NCBI GenBank assembly: GCA_933228895.1
Contig: OW121856.1
Coordinates: 109,219,027-109,283,026 of the forward strand
From: Platycnemis pennipes
Taxonomy: Eukaryota; Arthropoda; Insecta; Odonata; Platycnemididae
Length of the DNA: 64,000 bases
Direction of reading: 5' to 3'
Shown: in pieces, positions 21,856 through 34,018 of the stretch
Position numbering within the stretch: position 1 is the stretch's first letter
How the letters are laid out: each line of letters starts with the position of its first letter
Notes under the pieces: generated by a model
Database searches by the model: none
What the model was told of the DNA's origin: nothing
Seen by the model: the letters and a program-made list of their open reading frames with translations, nothing else
Made by a program: the position numbers and the translations under genes

Positions 21856-22950
21856 TTTTTTGTTTATTTAACGTTCTGGGACAGTCTGTCCCCTGGAACA
21901 AATACAAAAAATAAAATAGAAATTTATACATTTGCCTCAAGAGCAAATATACCTAACATAATTCAATTATTTTACATAATACCAACACAAAACTAGCAAA
22001 ACACTAAATTTTAATATTTCAGTCAATTTTTGAAACAGTACTGCAACAGAAACAGTATTTAACATAGAAACAGTGGAAACAGTTTAACAGAAGCAGTAGA
22101 GACAAATTACAGTACGATTATTTACGTGAATTTAGGTTAAAAATGATGTTAAAACATTTGTTTTTAAAGGTGTGAACATTACTGCAGGTCTTTAATTCGT
22201 TTGGCAATGAGTTCCACATGTGGGTATATGTAACAACGAAGGAATGGTGGTACATTGTAGTTCTTTGAGCAGGTAAGTGAAGGCTGGATGAGTTACTTCC
22301 TGTTAACACTGTCCTACTTTCAGGTGGATGATGAAAAAGGTCCAGGAGGTATGTCGGTTTTTTGATTTTTAAATAAAGAAAATAAAAAGACACACAGCAG
22401 ATATTTCCTCCTAGATGGAATATCCATCCAAAGGAGCTTTTCCCTGTGAGGGGAAATGTGCTCGTCCCCGCGAAGGTTGAAAATGAACCGAATGCAGGAA
22501 TTTTGCAGCCTGTGTAATTTCTTATTCAGTTCATGCGAAAGATCACCGAGTACTAGAGTACAGTAATCAAATTGAGAAAAATCAGCGTAGTAATTGATAT
22601 CTGCCCCCAGGACCATTTCTCTTTCTTCGTCGTCCTCGTTCGCCCAGCATTCAATGGTGACCTTCGACATCTCAGTGTCTCATCTAGTGTGCAAGGGTAG
22701 AATTCTTCTCTGAGTTTTAAGCTTCTATAATATTCCATGAATTCTATTAGAAATGGTATTAACCTGGCCGTGCCATGACAAGTTGATATTCATGATTAAT
22801 ACCCAAGTTACGAACATAATTCGAATACCGAATGACAATGTCATCAACTCCAATCCGAGGAATTGTTTCAAAGATCATGGATCTAATTCGTTTGTCTTGG
22901 ATTTAAGATGTTACGTTAGAGACGGTGCAAGCCCATAAAAACCTAATTGT
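21856..22950 (-). pseudogene. Jockey-group LINE, C-terminal RT region and 3' end (different family)
   Basis: Minus strand from 22870: YVRNLGI...NLSWHGQVNTISNRIHG, LKTQRRILPLHTR, then QFDYCTLVLGDLSHELNKKL followed by HRLQNSCIRFIFNL. Then comes a frameshift into PTYLLDLFHHPPESRTVLTG and YTHMWNSLPNELKTCSNVHT. This is the thumb/C-terminal part of a non-LTR retrotransposon ORF2 distinct from the CR1/L2-like copies. The 3' UTR ends at about 21856 with an A-rich tail on the minus strand. An ~84-bp foreign stretch interrupts it at 22600-22683. Inactive. Confidence 0.7.
22600..22683. repeat. Short insert in the LINE, similar to 23100-23190
   Basis: CAGGACCA..TTCTCTTTC and TTCAATGGTGACCTTCGACAT are shared, in the same orientation, with 23100-23190. 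It replaces the expected LINE residues between the LPLHTR and FDYCTLVLG blocks. Confidence 0.6.
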
Positions 22951-23627
22951 AAGCACACATAATTTATTGATAGTTTTCTACCGGCTACGGTAGATATTGA
23001 TGGACAGTCCCTATTCAAGTTCACGAATACATCATCAATTGGGTCCATATCTACTCCCCTCATTCAATCGGCATATTCCCTACATTTGTTTGAACTGCCC
23101 TCAGGACCACTTCTCTTCCTTTCTCTTCCTTCATGGCCCTCATTCGCCCAGCTTTCAATGGTGACCTTCGACATTCCACTGTCTCATTCCTCTCCTTCAA
23201 TCTGGCGTCTTCTCATTCATCCGCCTCGCCACCCACCTCATTCCTTCCCACCACTCTCCCCCTCCACATCTCTGAATATTCCATTCTTCTTATCGTCACC
23301 TTTCCCTCCACTCCTTCTCTCAGACCCATTCAAAGCCTCGCTCCATATCATTTCCATCTTTTCATTAATTTTCATTTTCTCTTTACATTCCTCTTAGCTT
23401 AATGTTATTGTCACAAGATCTCTTCTGCAGGCAAACGACTCTTTATCCAAAGGAATTGTAACTATTATTCCCCAAATATCACAAACAAAGCATTTATTCA
23501 CTGTAATAGTAAGGTGCAATAACAGCACAGATGACAATAACAGTCAATAACAGAAACAGGCAAGAAACAAAACAGAAACATAACATACAGACAAAAGGAC
23601 AATAACTGCTGCAGATTAGTACAGGCT
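22951..23627. other. Pyrimidine-rich interval, unassigned
   Basis: 23090-23400 is strongly C+T-rich on the plus strand; frames there are low complexity (many Ser/Pro/Phe). Nothing recognised apart from the short similarity at 23100-23190. Confidence 0.35.
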
Positions 23628-23990
23628 GAAAGCTTTTTAAATGTGGTGCTGCCGAAGAATGATGAAGATGAAATGGATCGATCGAGTGACAAACGAAGAA
23701 GTCCTAAGAAGAGTGGGAGTGAAGAGATGTCTGCTGACAACTCGAATTGATGATGGAATAACTTAATGGGCCACATCTTGAGACACGATGGCCTGATGAA
23801 GACAATCGTCCAGGGAAAAGTGAAAGGGAAGAATGTAAAAGGCGGGCCTCGCATGAGGTATATGGAACAGGTCGTAAAGGACGTGAAAGAGAGGAACTAC
23901 GCTGATATGAAGAGGTTGGCCGATAGAAGAATCGAGTGGAGGGCTGCGTCAAACCAATCCTAGGATTGTTGACCCGTGATGATGATGAGT
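23628..23990 (+). mobile_element. RTE-like LINE, 5'-truncated 3' end
   Basis: Starts inside the region coding the AFEMWCYRR-type block and runs through LMGHILRHDGLMKTIVQGK, GGPRMRYMEQVVKDVKERNY and RIEWRAASNQS to CAATCCTAGGATTG and a TGATGATGATGA tail. Frameshifts lie around 23700-23760. Confidence 0.75.
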
Positions 23991-24250
23991 AAGGTGCAAG
24001 TTTGTACATTATGTTACTCGATTAAGAAAACATTTTCATTTGTTTGAAGCGATGCACTTCCCCGTTCGTGACAAGTTCGTCCTTATATCTCCTCGATAAT
24101 GTCATAATATCAGTTTTATTTCGATTTATTTTCATCCCCATTGCATCACACCACCTGGGTTTGTACACCATTTACTAACGGTTGTAGTTGGTCTCACCTG
24201 TTCCAATAACTAGTTCTAGGACAGACAGAGGAAAAAAACAACACTAGTCC

Positions 24251-24434
24251 CACATTAAATTATTCAAAGGACACAATCACAGGTTTTGCCACTGTTCAGC
24301 ATCTTCATGGTGACATTGCAAAAAATACTTCTATGTGTATATATAATGACAAATTATTTGTGTAATGACACCTACAGTTGCTGGTCAGCGGCAAAACCTG
24401 TATGTGTCCTGTGAGTAAAAATTAAAATGTGGAA
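24251..24434. repeat. Inverted pair of possible PLE terminal fragments (diverged)
   Basis: The reverse complement of 24251-24322 aligns with 24362-24434 through GTGGCAAAACCTGT / GCGGCAAAACCTGT, TGTGTCC and ATGTGG. The layout resembles the PLE at 2002-2997: an AAGATGCTGA...GC-AAAAC order similar to a hammerhead core, but key core bases are changed. Weak assignment. Confidence 0.4.
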
Positions 24435-24740
24435 TTGCAGTTTTCTTTTTTTCCTCGGTCTTCACGACTGAAAACCTCCACGAAGTCAATCCTGAGACAG
24501 TATCCTTTATGTGGGACAGACCTAACCGATATAATTATTACCCCTGTAACTTACATGCCTATATCAAATTCTTCCCACGACTAAGCATATGATTTCATTT
24601 TAATATAGAATTGAAATATTTGGTTATAGCCGGAAACGAAGGATGTAGTTTAGCACTAGTTCTGAAACAAACCCCCTGCCATACATAGCGACGACAATGA
24701 AACCGCGAAAATGTACGCTATATTCAGAAAAGCCCAAGAG

Positions 24741-25273
24741 AATGGGGGCGTTTACTCGGAGCCGAAATCGCAATTTTGTACACGAAATCGTTATATGGAA
24801 ACGAAAAAAGAATTTTAGTGAAAAAATTAATCTTCTAACCACAACCATTCACTCATAAATCAAAAATTTAAATAAGGAAAGGTGACGCCCACCGGAAAAG
24901 CAGCTTTGATATCATTGACGTCATTTTCCTCCCGTCCTGACTGCTTTTAGGGGAAGGGAAGGGAGTGGAGGGGGGTTCTCGGAAGATCAGCTCGCACAGA
25001 TGCTGTCGCAACTGTCCTATTGGCAGAGGCAGCTCTGTCCCCCCCCTTGGTGATAAAACAAAGTAGCTTCGCGGGCTCAGCTGTGATTGGACGAGTCGTT
25101 ATACGTCAGACGTTGCACCACTTTCCCGAAAGGGTTAAAAACATCAGTTTGTCGCCACTTATAACTCGAAAAATAATTGACGGATCAAAAAAGGGAAAAA
25201 TACTGGTCTCTTTATTTTACAAACTCAAACTTATCAGATTCGGCAATAAAAAATTATGGTAAACGACCTCATT
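24741..25273 (+). mobile_element. ~530-bp MITE, copy 2 of 5
   Basis: Begins AATGGGGGCGTTTACTCGG and ends GGTAAACGACCTCATT, so the outer ~13 bases form imperfect terminal inverted repeats. Interior as in copies at 5171, 27811, 30699 and 54925. Confidence 0.8.
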
Positions 25274-25316
25274 ATCACACCTCATAAAAAATAATAAGAC
25301 TCTAAGTGCGTGGTTC

Positions 25317-25445
25317 GGGTTTTCGTGACGGTAGTAGTTCTGGCTTCCCATTACTAGAGCCCGGGTTCGAATCCTGGAAATAGCGGAACCCGACGGGGCT
25401 CGAAGGACGAAGTAATGGAATACAGAGCCTATTCCATTTATTCTA
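25317..25445 (+). mobile_element. tRNA-derived SINE fragment
   Basis: GTGACGGTAGTAGTTCTGG (A-box-like) and GGTTCGAATCC (25364-25374, perfect B box) lie at tRNA spacing. The rest of the cloverleaf does not close. Confidence 0.55.
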
Positions 25446-25847
25446 GATATGTGCGAATACCACCCGCGGAAATTCGAATACCTCGAATGCTAGAAAGTAT
25501 TCAATTTTCGAGATCTCGAATAAATATGCCAAAGGAATTGAATATTTGAAATCTCGATTAATTACGCTCTTTAAGCTACATTTGGCGATGAACGACATCA
25601 TACATATGCCGCAAATAGACGGTGGGGACAAGGGTCTGTTGTGCCTCGTAATTTATTGTAGAAAGATAACAGTTTTCAGAAATGGAATCCCGGCAAAAGT
25701 TCTGCCTTTCCACCGTAAAATCACGCGCCGAAACTTGCCTCCACTAGTCACCAAACAAGGATAAAAGAAGAGGAATAACGTTTAGCATATCAATGGCAAT
25801 TCTAGCTTTCAAGGTAATTCGAGACCTTTGAATATTCAAGTCATGGT
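25446..25847. other. Unassigned interval
   Basis: AT-rich; the short frame at 25546-25764 has no motif. It ends at the TTAA of the next MITE. Confidence 0.3.
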
Positions 25848-25851
25848 TTAA

Positions 25852-26357
25852 AGCAGCGTTTAGGAGTGTATTGCTATGACAGCCGCGAGATGAGCGATAT
25901 ATCGCTATCGCTTCTGCTATGATGTGTCCGCCCCGACTTCTGCTACTTAGGCGTTGTCATAACAAAGAAAAAGCATTCGATGTCAATAGTGATTGATGCT
26001 TGCACTTTCATTAAATTCTTCGAGCAATAAATTTCATTTAAGTTTGTTTTTTATTCCCATTCTTTAAAGAGTAGAATCTTGTCTTCGGGGAGGGATATCC
26101 TTGTTATTATATTCAAATTCCCGGTACATTAGACGTCGTGTATTGCTGTTCAATGGCGATTGTGCTGTATACATTTCCGCTGGAAAGTAGGCGGGCTTCA
26201 ACTTTGCTAATTGCTCGAACTAGGATCGATAGTGTTCGATACATGTCTAGTATCGACCTGAACTCACATCGCAGTTGCTATTTACACATGCGAGTGGAGC
26301 TTTATAGTTGTCAGCAGTTGACTGTCATAGCAGTGAACTGCCACGTGTACACCCACC
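25852..26357 (+). mobile_element. ~510-bp TTAA MITE, copy 1 of 3
   Basis: TTAA at 25848-25851 and 26358-26361. The left end is AGCAGCGTTTA, the right end TGTACACCCACC. Shared interior with copies at 29331 and 50313 includes AAAGAGTAGAATCT, GGGGAGGGATATCCTTGTTA, ACATTTCCGCTG and CGACCTGAACTC.CATCGCAG. Left subterminal region is diverged relative to the other copies. Confidence 0.8.
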
Positions 26358-26361
26358 TTAA

Positions 26362-27810
26362 TCGCATTCGCATTCGATATTTGAATTCGAGAAATATGCT
26401 ATTCGAACCATCACTCATTTATACCATTCTCCCATCATCTCCAAAGGTGGCTGGATTTGTCTATGTACACGTTTCCGCGAACCTTTGTATTCAAATTAGT
26501 GATGGCTACGGTGAAAAAATGACAAAAATGTATGTTATCGATTTGAATTCATGGTAATTCCATGCTTAATTAACACGTAACCTTATCGTAAATGAGATAT
26601 ATTACGTTATAATTAGATAACACACGCACAGATTTTCTCCGGAACGTAAATTAATAAATAGCATATTATTATGACTCCTAACAAATATCACGTTGTCATA
26701 TCGACTACAAAAATAAAAAAAGCATATTTTAAAATTAAATTCACCTTAATTTCTAATACCGCGCCGAAAAGTACCAGTAATAACCAACACATTCTTCGTT
26801 TTGCTAAGTCACAACATGCCTTAAATAAGGCAAAATACAATATGCAATTACTGTATGGGTACCATAATGGGATGTGTAATTACCGTGTAATTAATTGCAC
26901 TTATATGAAAAATATTCATACTATTTTTTCAACGTAGTTGAAGACACTTCCTATCCGCACAACCCAATTTAATAATAATAATTTTTATTCCACCTCTGAG
27001 AAAAAATAAAACATACAACTACAAATAATACAAGAAACATCAATTTAGAGGGGAATACCCCAGACCCCAGAGGTCAGCCTCTGCTGGGGTTACCCTCATT
27101 AACCATTCAAAGCAGCGGCTGGTGCTAATGCATATAACTTATTAACCTAGAAGCTAATAAACACTTCACATTTTCAAACATTGTGTTCTAAACAATGAAA
27201 TATATAAAAAAATAACGAATTAATGAAATGATGGAAACATAAAAGATATAACAGTACTGACGGTATAAAAATTAAAAAAATTAACAATCTAAATATAAAA
27301 GAAAGTACGTATTCTAAACCACCGAGATCACATAACAACGTTTATTAGTCTTTTTACTTCATCGCTCTCCTTGGATGATATCCATTGTTTTAATTTGCCC
27401 AGAAATATCGCGGTGGAGTTTTGTTTCTACAGTTAGAACGGGAGGGAGCAGAATACATTTGGTGCGAGATATGCAATTTCTACGGAAACAGTTCACGACC
27501 GGCCACACATCTTTGGGGGGAGTGAGAAGCCGTCTCCCATAGCTGACCCCTTAATGGATTCGACGTACAGTAGTGGCCACTGAGTAAGGGTGAGGGCGGC
27601 CAAGGAGTCGGACGGGTCAGAGGTCACCCGAGTGTGGGAGGGAGGGAAGCCCACAGCCAGCCGGCCCTGAGGGCGGCGATCCAACTTCGCAGGGCCGGCT
27701 GTTCCGGGCACTTGCCACCCCTCGAATTCACCGAAAGCTAATCGAAACAATGGACTCGCTGCCGGGATGTGTGTGGAGGAAAATCACGCATGACCAAGAA
27801 ACACGACAAT
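26362..27810. other. Unassigned, AT-rich then GC-rich
   Basis: 26362-27450 is AT-rich with an 88-codon frame (26671-26937) that has no motif. 27490-27760 is GC-rich. No gene supported. Confidence 0.35.
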
Positions 27811-28369
27811 AATGGGGTCGTTTACCATATTTTTTTAATTGGCGAATATGATAGATGTTGTAAAGTAAAAAGACCCGTCCGTTTCCTTGGATCCGTCCGG
27901 ATTCCATTTTTGGATCCGTCAATTATTTCTCGAGTTATGAGAGGCGATAATGTTTTTTTAACCCTTTCGGAAAAGTGGGCGTGGTGAAACCTCTGACGTA
28001 TATCGACTTCGTCCAATCACAACTGAGCCCGCGAAGCTACTTCGCCTTATTGCAATGGGGAGGGGGGGCACAACTGACTCTGCCAATGGGAGCGATTGCT
28101 ACAGAATCTGTGCGAGCAGACCTTCCGAGAATCCCCATCTACTCCCTTCCCTTCCCATAAGAGCAGTCAAGGACGGGAGGAAAATGATGTAAATTATATC
28201 ACAGCAGCTTTTTCGGTGGGCGTCACCTTTTGCTTATTTTAATTTTTGATTTATGAGTGAATGGTTGTGGTTAGAAGATTAATGTTTTCACTGAATTTCT
28301 TGTTTCGTATGCATCTAACAATTTCGTGCACAGCATAGCGATTTCGGTTCCGATTAAACGCCGCTAATT
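27811..28369 (-). mobile_element. ~530-bp MITE, copy 3 of 5
   Basis: Begins AATGGGGTCGTTTACCAT (the family's 3' end inverted) and ends near TAAACGCCGCTAATT, a degraded 5' end. The interior is in reverse orientation relative to copies 1, 2 and 4. Confidence 0.8.
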
Positions 28370-29326
28370 CATTGCGAGAATGTTCTCGCCAACCACGCGA
28401 ACAAAAGCCGAACCACGTCTCGTGCGGAATTTTGAATCTTCTCACGGATTCAATCCAAATACTCGCAGCAACTTGGAAGGCGCCAGACATAAAGCGTCTC
28501 ACTCATTGTCTGCGATCACCCGTCGACATCCCCTGCAAAAAAAATCACGACCGCAATGGGCATCTGAAGTCTGATAACAAGCAAGTATTTCATCCCCTGT
28601 TAATTTTCAGATAATGCACATACGTGCAAGGAGAGGAAATGGAACGAAGCTTGACCTTTGGCATTTTGCCAAGACAAGCAGTCGGAAAAAATTAAAATCC
28701 CCCTCCCATCTGGAGAGTGGTTGGAAACCTCTATGGGGGGGATCCTTTCTAAAAGCCATCCTTCGCATCGCGGCGAGGAATTGGGTCGCACGGCACTCAA
28801 CCCCACGGAAAGAGAGAGATAGAGATAGGGGGGGATTGAAAGAAGGGAGGGAGGGGAGGCCGATTGCGGTGGGGCGAGAGGGGGTGGGTGGGCTAAGCCC
28901 CATGGCAAGTTGCGGGCGACGGTTTCCCACGCGTTCCCTGTGCGGGCCGGCAGCGGCGCTTTGTGGACGAGGCGCCGGCGACAACTTCTGAAAGGTGGCG
29001 AATCCCCACCAGATGGCGGTGACGTCGAAACGGTCCGAGGGGAGCTGCCCACTCCAGAGAAACAAACTTCTGTCTACCATTAGCCGACCGCCTGATCCAC
29101 GCCCAGGTGAACGCTCTCCGATGCTCTCTTTATTGCGATGGCCCTGGTACGACAACTACGACCACTCACGAATACCACCGCATTTCCGAATAAATGTCTT
29201 ATATTTTTAGAGCATTAATCTTTCTGAATACAAGAGAGAGAGATAATGGAAACTCCTTGCACATGCGACCCGAGTGGAAACGTATCAATCTATGGACAAC
29301 CTTAGTGAATGTCACTCAAAAATAAA
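28370..29326. other. Unassigned; CpG-rich island at 28700-29150
   Basis: 28700-29150 is GC-rich, with overlapping frames up to 182 codons on the minus strand. Composition is biased and no domain is recognised, so I do not call a gene. Confidence 0.35.
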
Positions 29327-29330
29327 TTAA

Positions 29331-29848
29331 AGATGCGTTTACACGTAGCAGTTGACTGCTATGAAAGTCGCGAGATGCGCGATATATCTATATCGCTGCT
29401 GCTATGATGCGTCTACACCAACGTCTATGCAGCTTGAAGCCGCTATTTAGGCGTTGTCATGACAAATAAAGAGCGTTTTATTTCAATAGTCATTGATGCT
29501 TAAATTTTCATAAAATTCATCACGAAATAAAGTCCATCAACGATTATCTTTTGTTCCCATTATTTAAAGAGTAGAATCTCCCCTTTTGGGGAGGGATATC
29601 CTTGTTATTATATCCAAATTTGTCCTGTATTGCTTTTCGTTGGCGATTGTGTGTTGGATACATTTCCGCTGTAAAGTAGACGGACTTAAACTTTGCTAAT
29701 AGATCGAACGTGGATCGATAGTGTTCGACATGTGTCTAGTATCGACCTGAACTCGCATCGCAGTTGCTATTTACACATGCGAGTGGAGCTTAATAGTTCT
29801 TAGCAGTTGGCTGTCATAGCAGTCAACTGCTATGCATGTAAACACACC
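29331..29848 (+). mobile_element. ~510-bp TTAA MITE, copy 2 of 3 (best preserved)
   Basis: TTAA at 29327-29330 and 29849-29852. The inverted ends share TAGCAGTTGACTGCTATG just inside GCGTTTACA / TGTAAACAC; that word contains the near-palindrome AGCAGTTGACTGCT. No coding capacity. TTAA target use places it with piggyBac-type mobilisation by established precedent, though the ends are unlike those of the two piggyBacs here. Confidence 0.85.
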
Positions 29849-29856
29849 TTAAAATG

Positions 29857-30001
29857 TGTTATATTCCACACTATTATTATAATTATTATTCGCTCAGCCC
29901 ATTTCAATCTCTTAAGGTCATCATCAAAAGTAAAACCTGCTTCTGAAGAGGTTGAAACCGGCTGAGCGAATAGCAATAATATTAACCGTGTTGAATATAA
30001 C
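29857..30001. repeat. Inverted pair of possible PLE terminal fragments
   Basis: The reverse complement of 29857-29930 matches 29931-30001 through TTGAAA, GGCTGAGCGAATA and GAATATAAC. The right arm contains CTGAAGA...TTGAAACC and the left arm, on the minus strand, TGATGA...TTGAAAT, reminiscent of hammerhead cores with damaged stem II. Arms abut with no spacer. Confidence 0.45.
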
Positions 30002-30698
30002 GACGTTGAATAGATTTGAGCGATGACGTTATTCCACAAAGTCAACTTGCCCACTGTTGCTCTAAATTAATGATAGTCATTGAACTTGTTTCATGGATAT
30101 CAGGAAAATTTTTATTAGGCTCACCGGCGGACATTAACTCATTTACTTCAGCATCAATTCCGTATGATTTTTCTAATTTCGGAAGGTGAACGGTCCTGCC
30201 GCACGCTGGAATAAAACCGGCTTTTATTTGTTTTTCCCGCAGCGTTTTCCGTTCTTTCCGTGATTAAAAGGCGGCAACTATGCAATTTTTACTGAAAAGT
30301 CTTCCGTATAACAGTGCACATCATGGTATGAATTACATCACTAATATTTGATCTTCTTTCATAACAACTCACAGTTGGCCAGATGTTAACATAACTGGCT
30401 TTTAATAACGTTATGAATGCAAAGTAAAGGTAAATACTCCTCTAAATTGAAAAGAATATTTCTGGCACACAACATGCCTGATTAGACATTCTTATTTTAA
30501 TCATTACAAAAGGCAAGGTGAGGAGTTATGCGAGAACTTATTAATGAAAATAAGAAGCGCTCATGCAAAAGGCTTTTTAGGACTTAAACTAATTTGTGGT
30601 TGAAATCCTGGGAATAAATTAACACCTAATTCATCCTCCGATGGGAAAATATGCATAGGAATCAGATAGGAACTGTGGTGCATTTATGAATTCCTAAA
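30002..30698. other. Unassigned interval
   Basis: AT-rich, no motif recognised. Confidence 0.35.
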
Positions 30699-31232
30699 AA
30701 TGGGGGCGTTTACTCGGAAGCGAAATCACAATTTTGTACACGTAATCGTTAGATGGAAACAAAAAAAGAATTTGAGTGAAAAAATTAATCTAACCACAAC
30801 CGTTCAATCATAAATCAAAATTTTAAATAAGCAAAAGGTGACGCCCACCGAAAGTGCTGCTGTGATAACATTGACGTCATTTTCCCCACGTCCTTGATTG
30901 CTTTTAGGGGAAGGGAAGGGAGTGGAGGGGGGTTCTCGGAAGGTCTGCTCACGCAGATGCTGTCGCAATCGCTCCCATTGGGAGAGCCAGCTGTGTCCCT
31001 CCCATTGCGATCAGGCAAAGTAGCTCCGCGGGCTCAGTTGTGATTGGACGAAGTCGATATACGTCAGAGGTTGCACCACGCCCACTTTTCAGAAAGGATT
31101 AAAAACATCAGTTTTTCGCCGCTTTATAACTCGGGAAATAATTGACGGATCAAAAAACGGAAAAATACGTGTCTTTTTATGTTACAAGCTCTATCAGATT
31201 CGGCAATTAAAAATATGGTAAACGACCCCATT
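30699..31232 (+). mobile_element. ~530-bp MITE, copy 4 of 5
   Basis: Begins AATGGGGGCGTTTACTCGG and ends GGTAAACGACCCCATT; the full interior is colinear with copy 2. Confidence 0.85.
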
Positions 31233-32611
31233 GCCTATGATATTATTTACCTATACACATTTACAATTAATAAGAATATTTAAAGAGATTCACACCTAGT
31301 ATTTCTCCAAAACCGTATGCGTTATGTCCGCTTATGCCATCCGAACGTTCGTCAAATTATGGATTAATCTTTTGGGCGCTGGGGAAGCAGTCTGGAGATT
31401 CAGCTAAGATGTGTTGACGGGAGAGAGTGTGAACTGAATCTGGAGGTGGGGGCGCAAAAATCATCCCTCCCTCCACGGATGGCGCGATGAGTACCGTAAG
31501 TAGGCCGAAGTGATTGTTTGGCAGAGAAGAGGTGAATTGCTTCGTTAGTTTGATCTTCGCAACGACTCGTCAACCTCCACAGCCAAGCCCAAATTAACGG
31601 TCCATTAAAATTCCTAATTAGATGTTGAAATACGTTAACGCCGAATATCAATTTCATCCAAGTAGAGAGTGATTTGTCTCATATATATATATATATACGT
31701 TGTAAAAATTAAAGTTCAAATAAATACATTTTATTACATTTTAACGAGAACCAAAAACAACAGCTGGATGTTTGTATGTACATTTAATTTTTATATTTTC
31801 TCCCAGGACTGTTTATTTATGCGCATTCCAGTTTTTGACGCAACAGTTCTATATCAGCGCCTAAACCACACGAAAAGAAAGTAGGTCACATCGCAAATTC
31901 CACTTGAAATTTACGAAGTGACCCAGTTCCTTTTTGAAACGTTATCGAACAATATTACGTGGTGAAGCCCGAAACCTATACTTATTAGTGCTGAAATGCA
32001 TATTAAATGGTTTGAGCGGTTCATGCTCTTCGATGAAACATTGAAAAAGTGAATATGAAGGCGGCTTAATAAATTGGCGGTTGCGGAAATATTACAGACA
32101 GACGTAGTATGATTGTGAATCGGTGATAGGAAGAGCTGCATCCGAAAATGCCTCACTGACCCTCGACAATGATGACTGTCAGGTTTCTCTAAACTCGAAG
32201 GGAGGAAGAGCCGATATGAAAAAGGACACGACGGCCAGCAATCACGGACACGTCACATGCACGTGGCAACATAAGCACGAATCCTAAGACTATAGAGAAT
32301 AGCAGATAACCTTCGAGGCATTAATTAGCAGGTTGGCATTGGGGGTGAAATGGAGATATTAAACGACAATTTATATAGAATTAGGAGAGCCTTGGAAGAA
32401 AAACTTCTCTGGAAGCAATTAAATGTAAAGAAGCAATGGGTCAACAGATTACAACGGCCGTCGGAGGAATTTGGGAAAGACGAAGGAGAAATCTTGAAAA
32501 AATATGAATTAGGCAAGAAGCTCAGATAAATTGAGAGATATGCTAGATGAAAAGAGGAACAAGGTGACTTATGTGTGAACATACAGTAAAGATAACTAGC
32601 AGGAGAATATA
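31233..32611. other. Unassigned interval with (AT)n microsatellite
   Basis: An (AT)n run sits at about 31680-31697. No coding motif recognised. Confidence 0.35.
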
Positions 32612-34008
32612 TCCATACTAATATATAAAAATGCAATGGTGCCAGTCTGTCGTGAGTCTGTTGCTCAATCACGCAAAACTACCAGACGGATTGAGCTGAA
32701 AGTTGGTATGTATGTAGGAAATGTGTCTGGACAGAACATAGAATATGTTAAAATACCCTCAGGGTCCCCAATAGCCCCTTAATGGACCCTTAGATGGATC
32801 CTGGCGGTCCCTGGTATTGAGTTCGGTGCAGCGGTCTCGATTTATGCTTATTTAAAGTACTTCCATTCAAGACAGAGGGCTGGAATTTTTGTATCGGATG
32901 GCTGAATAAATGAAGTTTCTAATTATTTCAATCAATTGTCTATTGCGCGTAGTATTTGTCTTAAAATCATATTTTTACCTGAAAAATCTCAAATTTTTCT
33001 CTGAAATCAACAATAGCATATTTCCTTGACAACCAGAGACCGGTGTGAATGTCCTTTGATTTTCAAAGAACATTCAAGCCTCTAGCATTTAACTATCACG
33101 TTTTTCTGCAGGCCCATGATAACAAGTAGAAATAAATTCTATATAAGAGGGGCCCAGAGTCCCAAGAGTTCCATGTTTGATGTTTCTTAAGGTTTGAAAA
33201 AGAAGTTAAAAAAGAGAAACGAATAACGTTCACCGCCTCGTGGCGTTTCTCGGGTAATGTTAAGAACTGTAAAAGAAGTTTTCTTCCCAGCACGAGAGAC
33301 GAGCCACACAGAATTTGTATAAAGATATTTTGTACTCTTGCTGCAAGTGTTTATCAATATTTAACGAAAAATTTTTTATTTGAAAAAGAAACAAAAAAAT
33401 GCACAAAGAAAAATTAGAAACTAAATCGATCAACTCCTCATGGTGTTTCCCGGGTTCACTAAGAACCTCATAAATTTGATTTTTTCTAAAACTACGGACG
33501 GGTAATCACCTATAAATCTGGTTCAAAAATTGACACATCTACTTCGAAACTTTATTTTGTTTAAAGATAGCGGAAATTATAAACACTTTACTAGATTAAG
33601 ATCCTGTTTAAGATACTCAACCCACATATCAACGTTAAATAGAACAACTCAATTAAGTCTTTGAATGCTAATGTATGCATATACACAAGGGTAGCGATCA
33701 GGCTTTTAATTCACTCAAGATACGGCTAAGAGAAGCGAAAATACGATATGGCCATCTATCTTACGTGGTGATGAGTTTGCGTAGGCCATTTTTGGATTTT
33801 CCTTGCATGAAAGAGGACCAACAGTCACTCATCTCTCCGTGCACCTTGAGAACGGTCAGCGTGTCTACTATAACGACCACTTTGTACAACATAGGTCACC
33901 AACTTCTCAAATGACCGCGCTAACAGTATTCTTCAGACAGTGGTTTTCTTATAAAGTAAGTTCTATGTTTTTCACACCCGTTGAATTTCAACGGGTAGCA
34001 TCCGCTAG
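32612..34008 (+). mobile_element. Helitron, non-autonomous, both ends present
   Basis: Starts with TC after an A (32611) and ends CTAG before a T (34009), as expected for insertion between A and T. Nine bases upstream of CTAG lies the hairpin CCCGTTGA-ATT-TCAACGGG (33977-33995), the Helitron 3' terminator. The 5' end CCATACTAATATATAAAA followed by a GTCTGT...CACGCAAAACTACCAGACGG region is also typical of arthropod Helitrons. There are no terminal inverted repeats. At ~1.4 kb it lacks room for a Rep/helicase protein but retains a scrap of one. Confidence 0.8.
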
Positions 34009-34018
34009 TAGAGTATAA
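33675..34018 (+). pseudogene. Helitron Rep/helicase protein remnant
   Basis: Two overlapping frames together give GHLSYVVMSLRRPFLDFP (33675 frame) and then MHERGPTVTHLSVHLENGQR and VYYNDHFVQHRSPTSQMTAL (33803 frame). The HLxxHLENGQRVYF-type pattern followed by a TxLTxFF block is a conserved stretch of Helitron proteins between the Rep and helicase domains. One frameshift joins the two pieces. No Rep histidines or helicase motifs are present. Confidence 0.6.

Noticed and set aside
26138..26557. Frame shared with 50330-50608 as a conserved protein
   Set aside because: Both lie in copies of the TTAA MITE; similarity follows from DNA identity.
28607..29155. 182-codon minus-strand frame
   Set aside because: Same reasoning: CpG-rich, low-complexity residues, several overlapping frames open on both strands.
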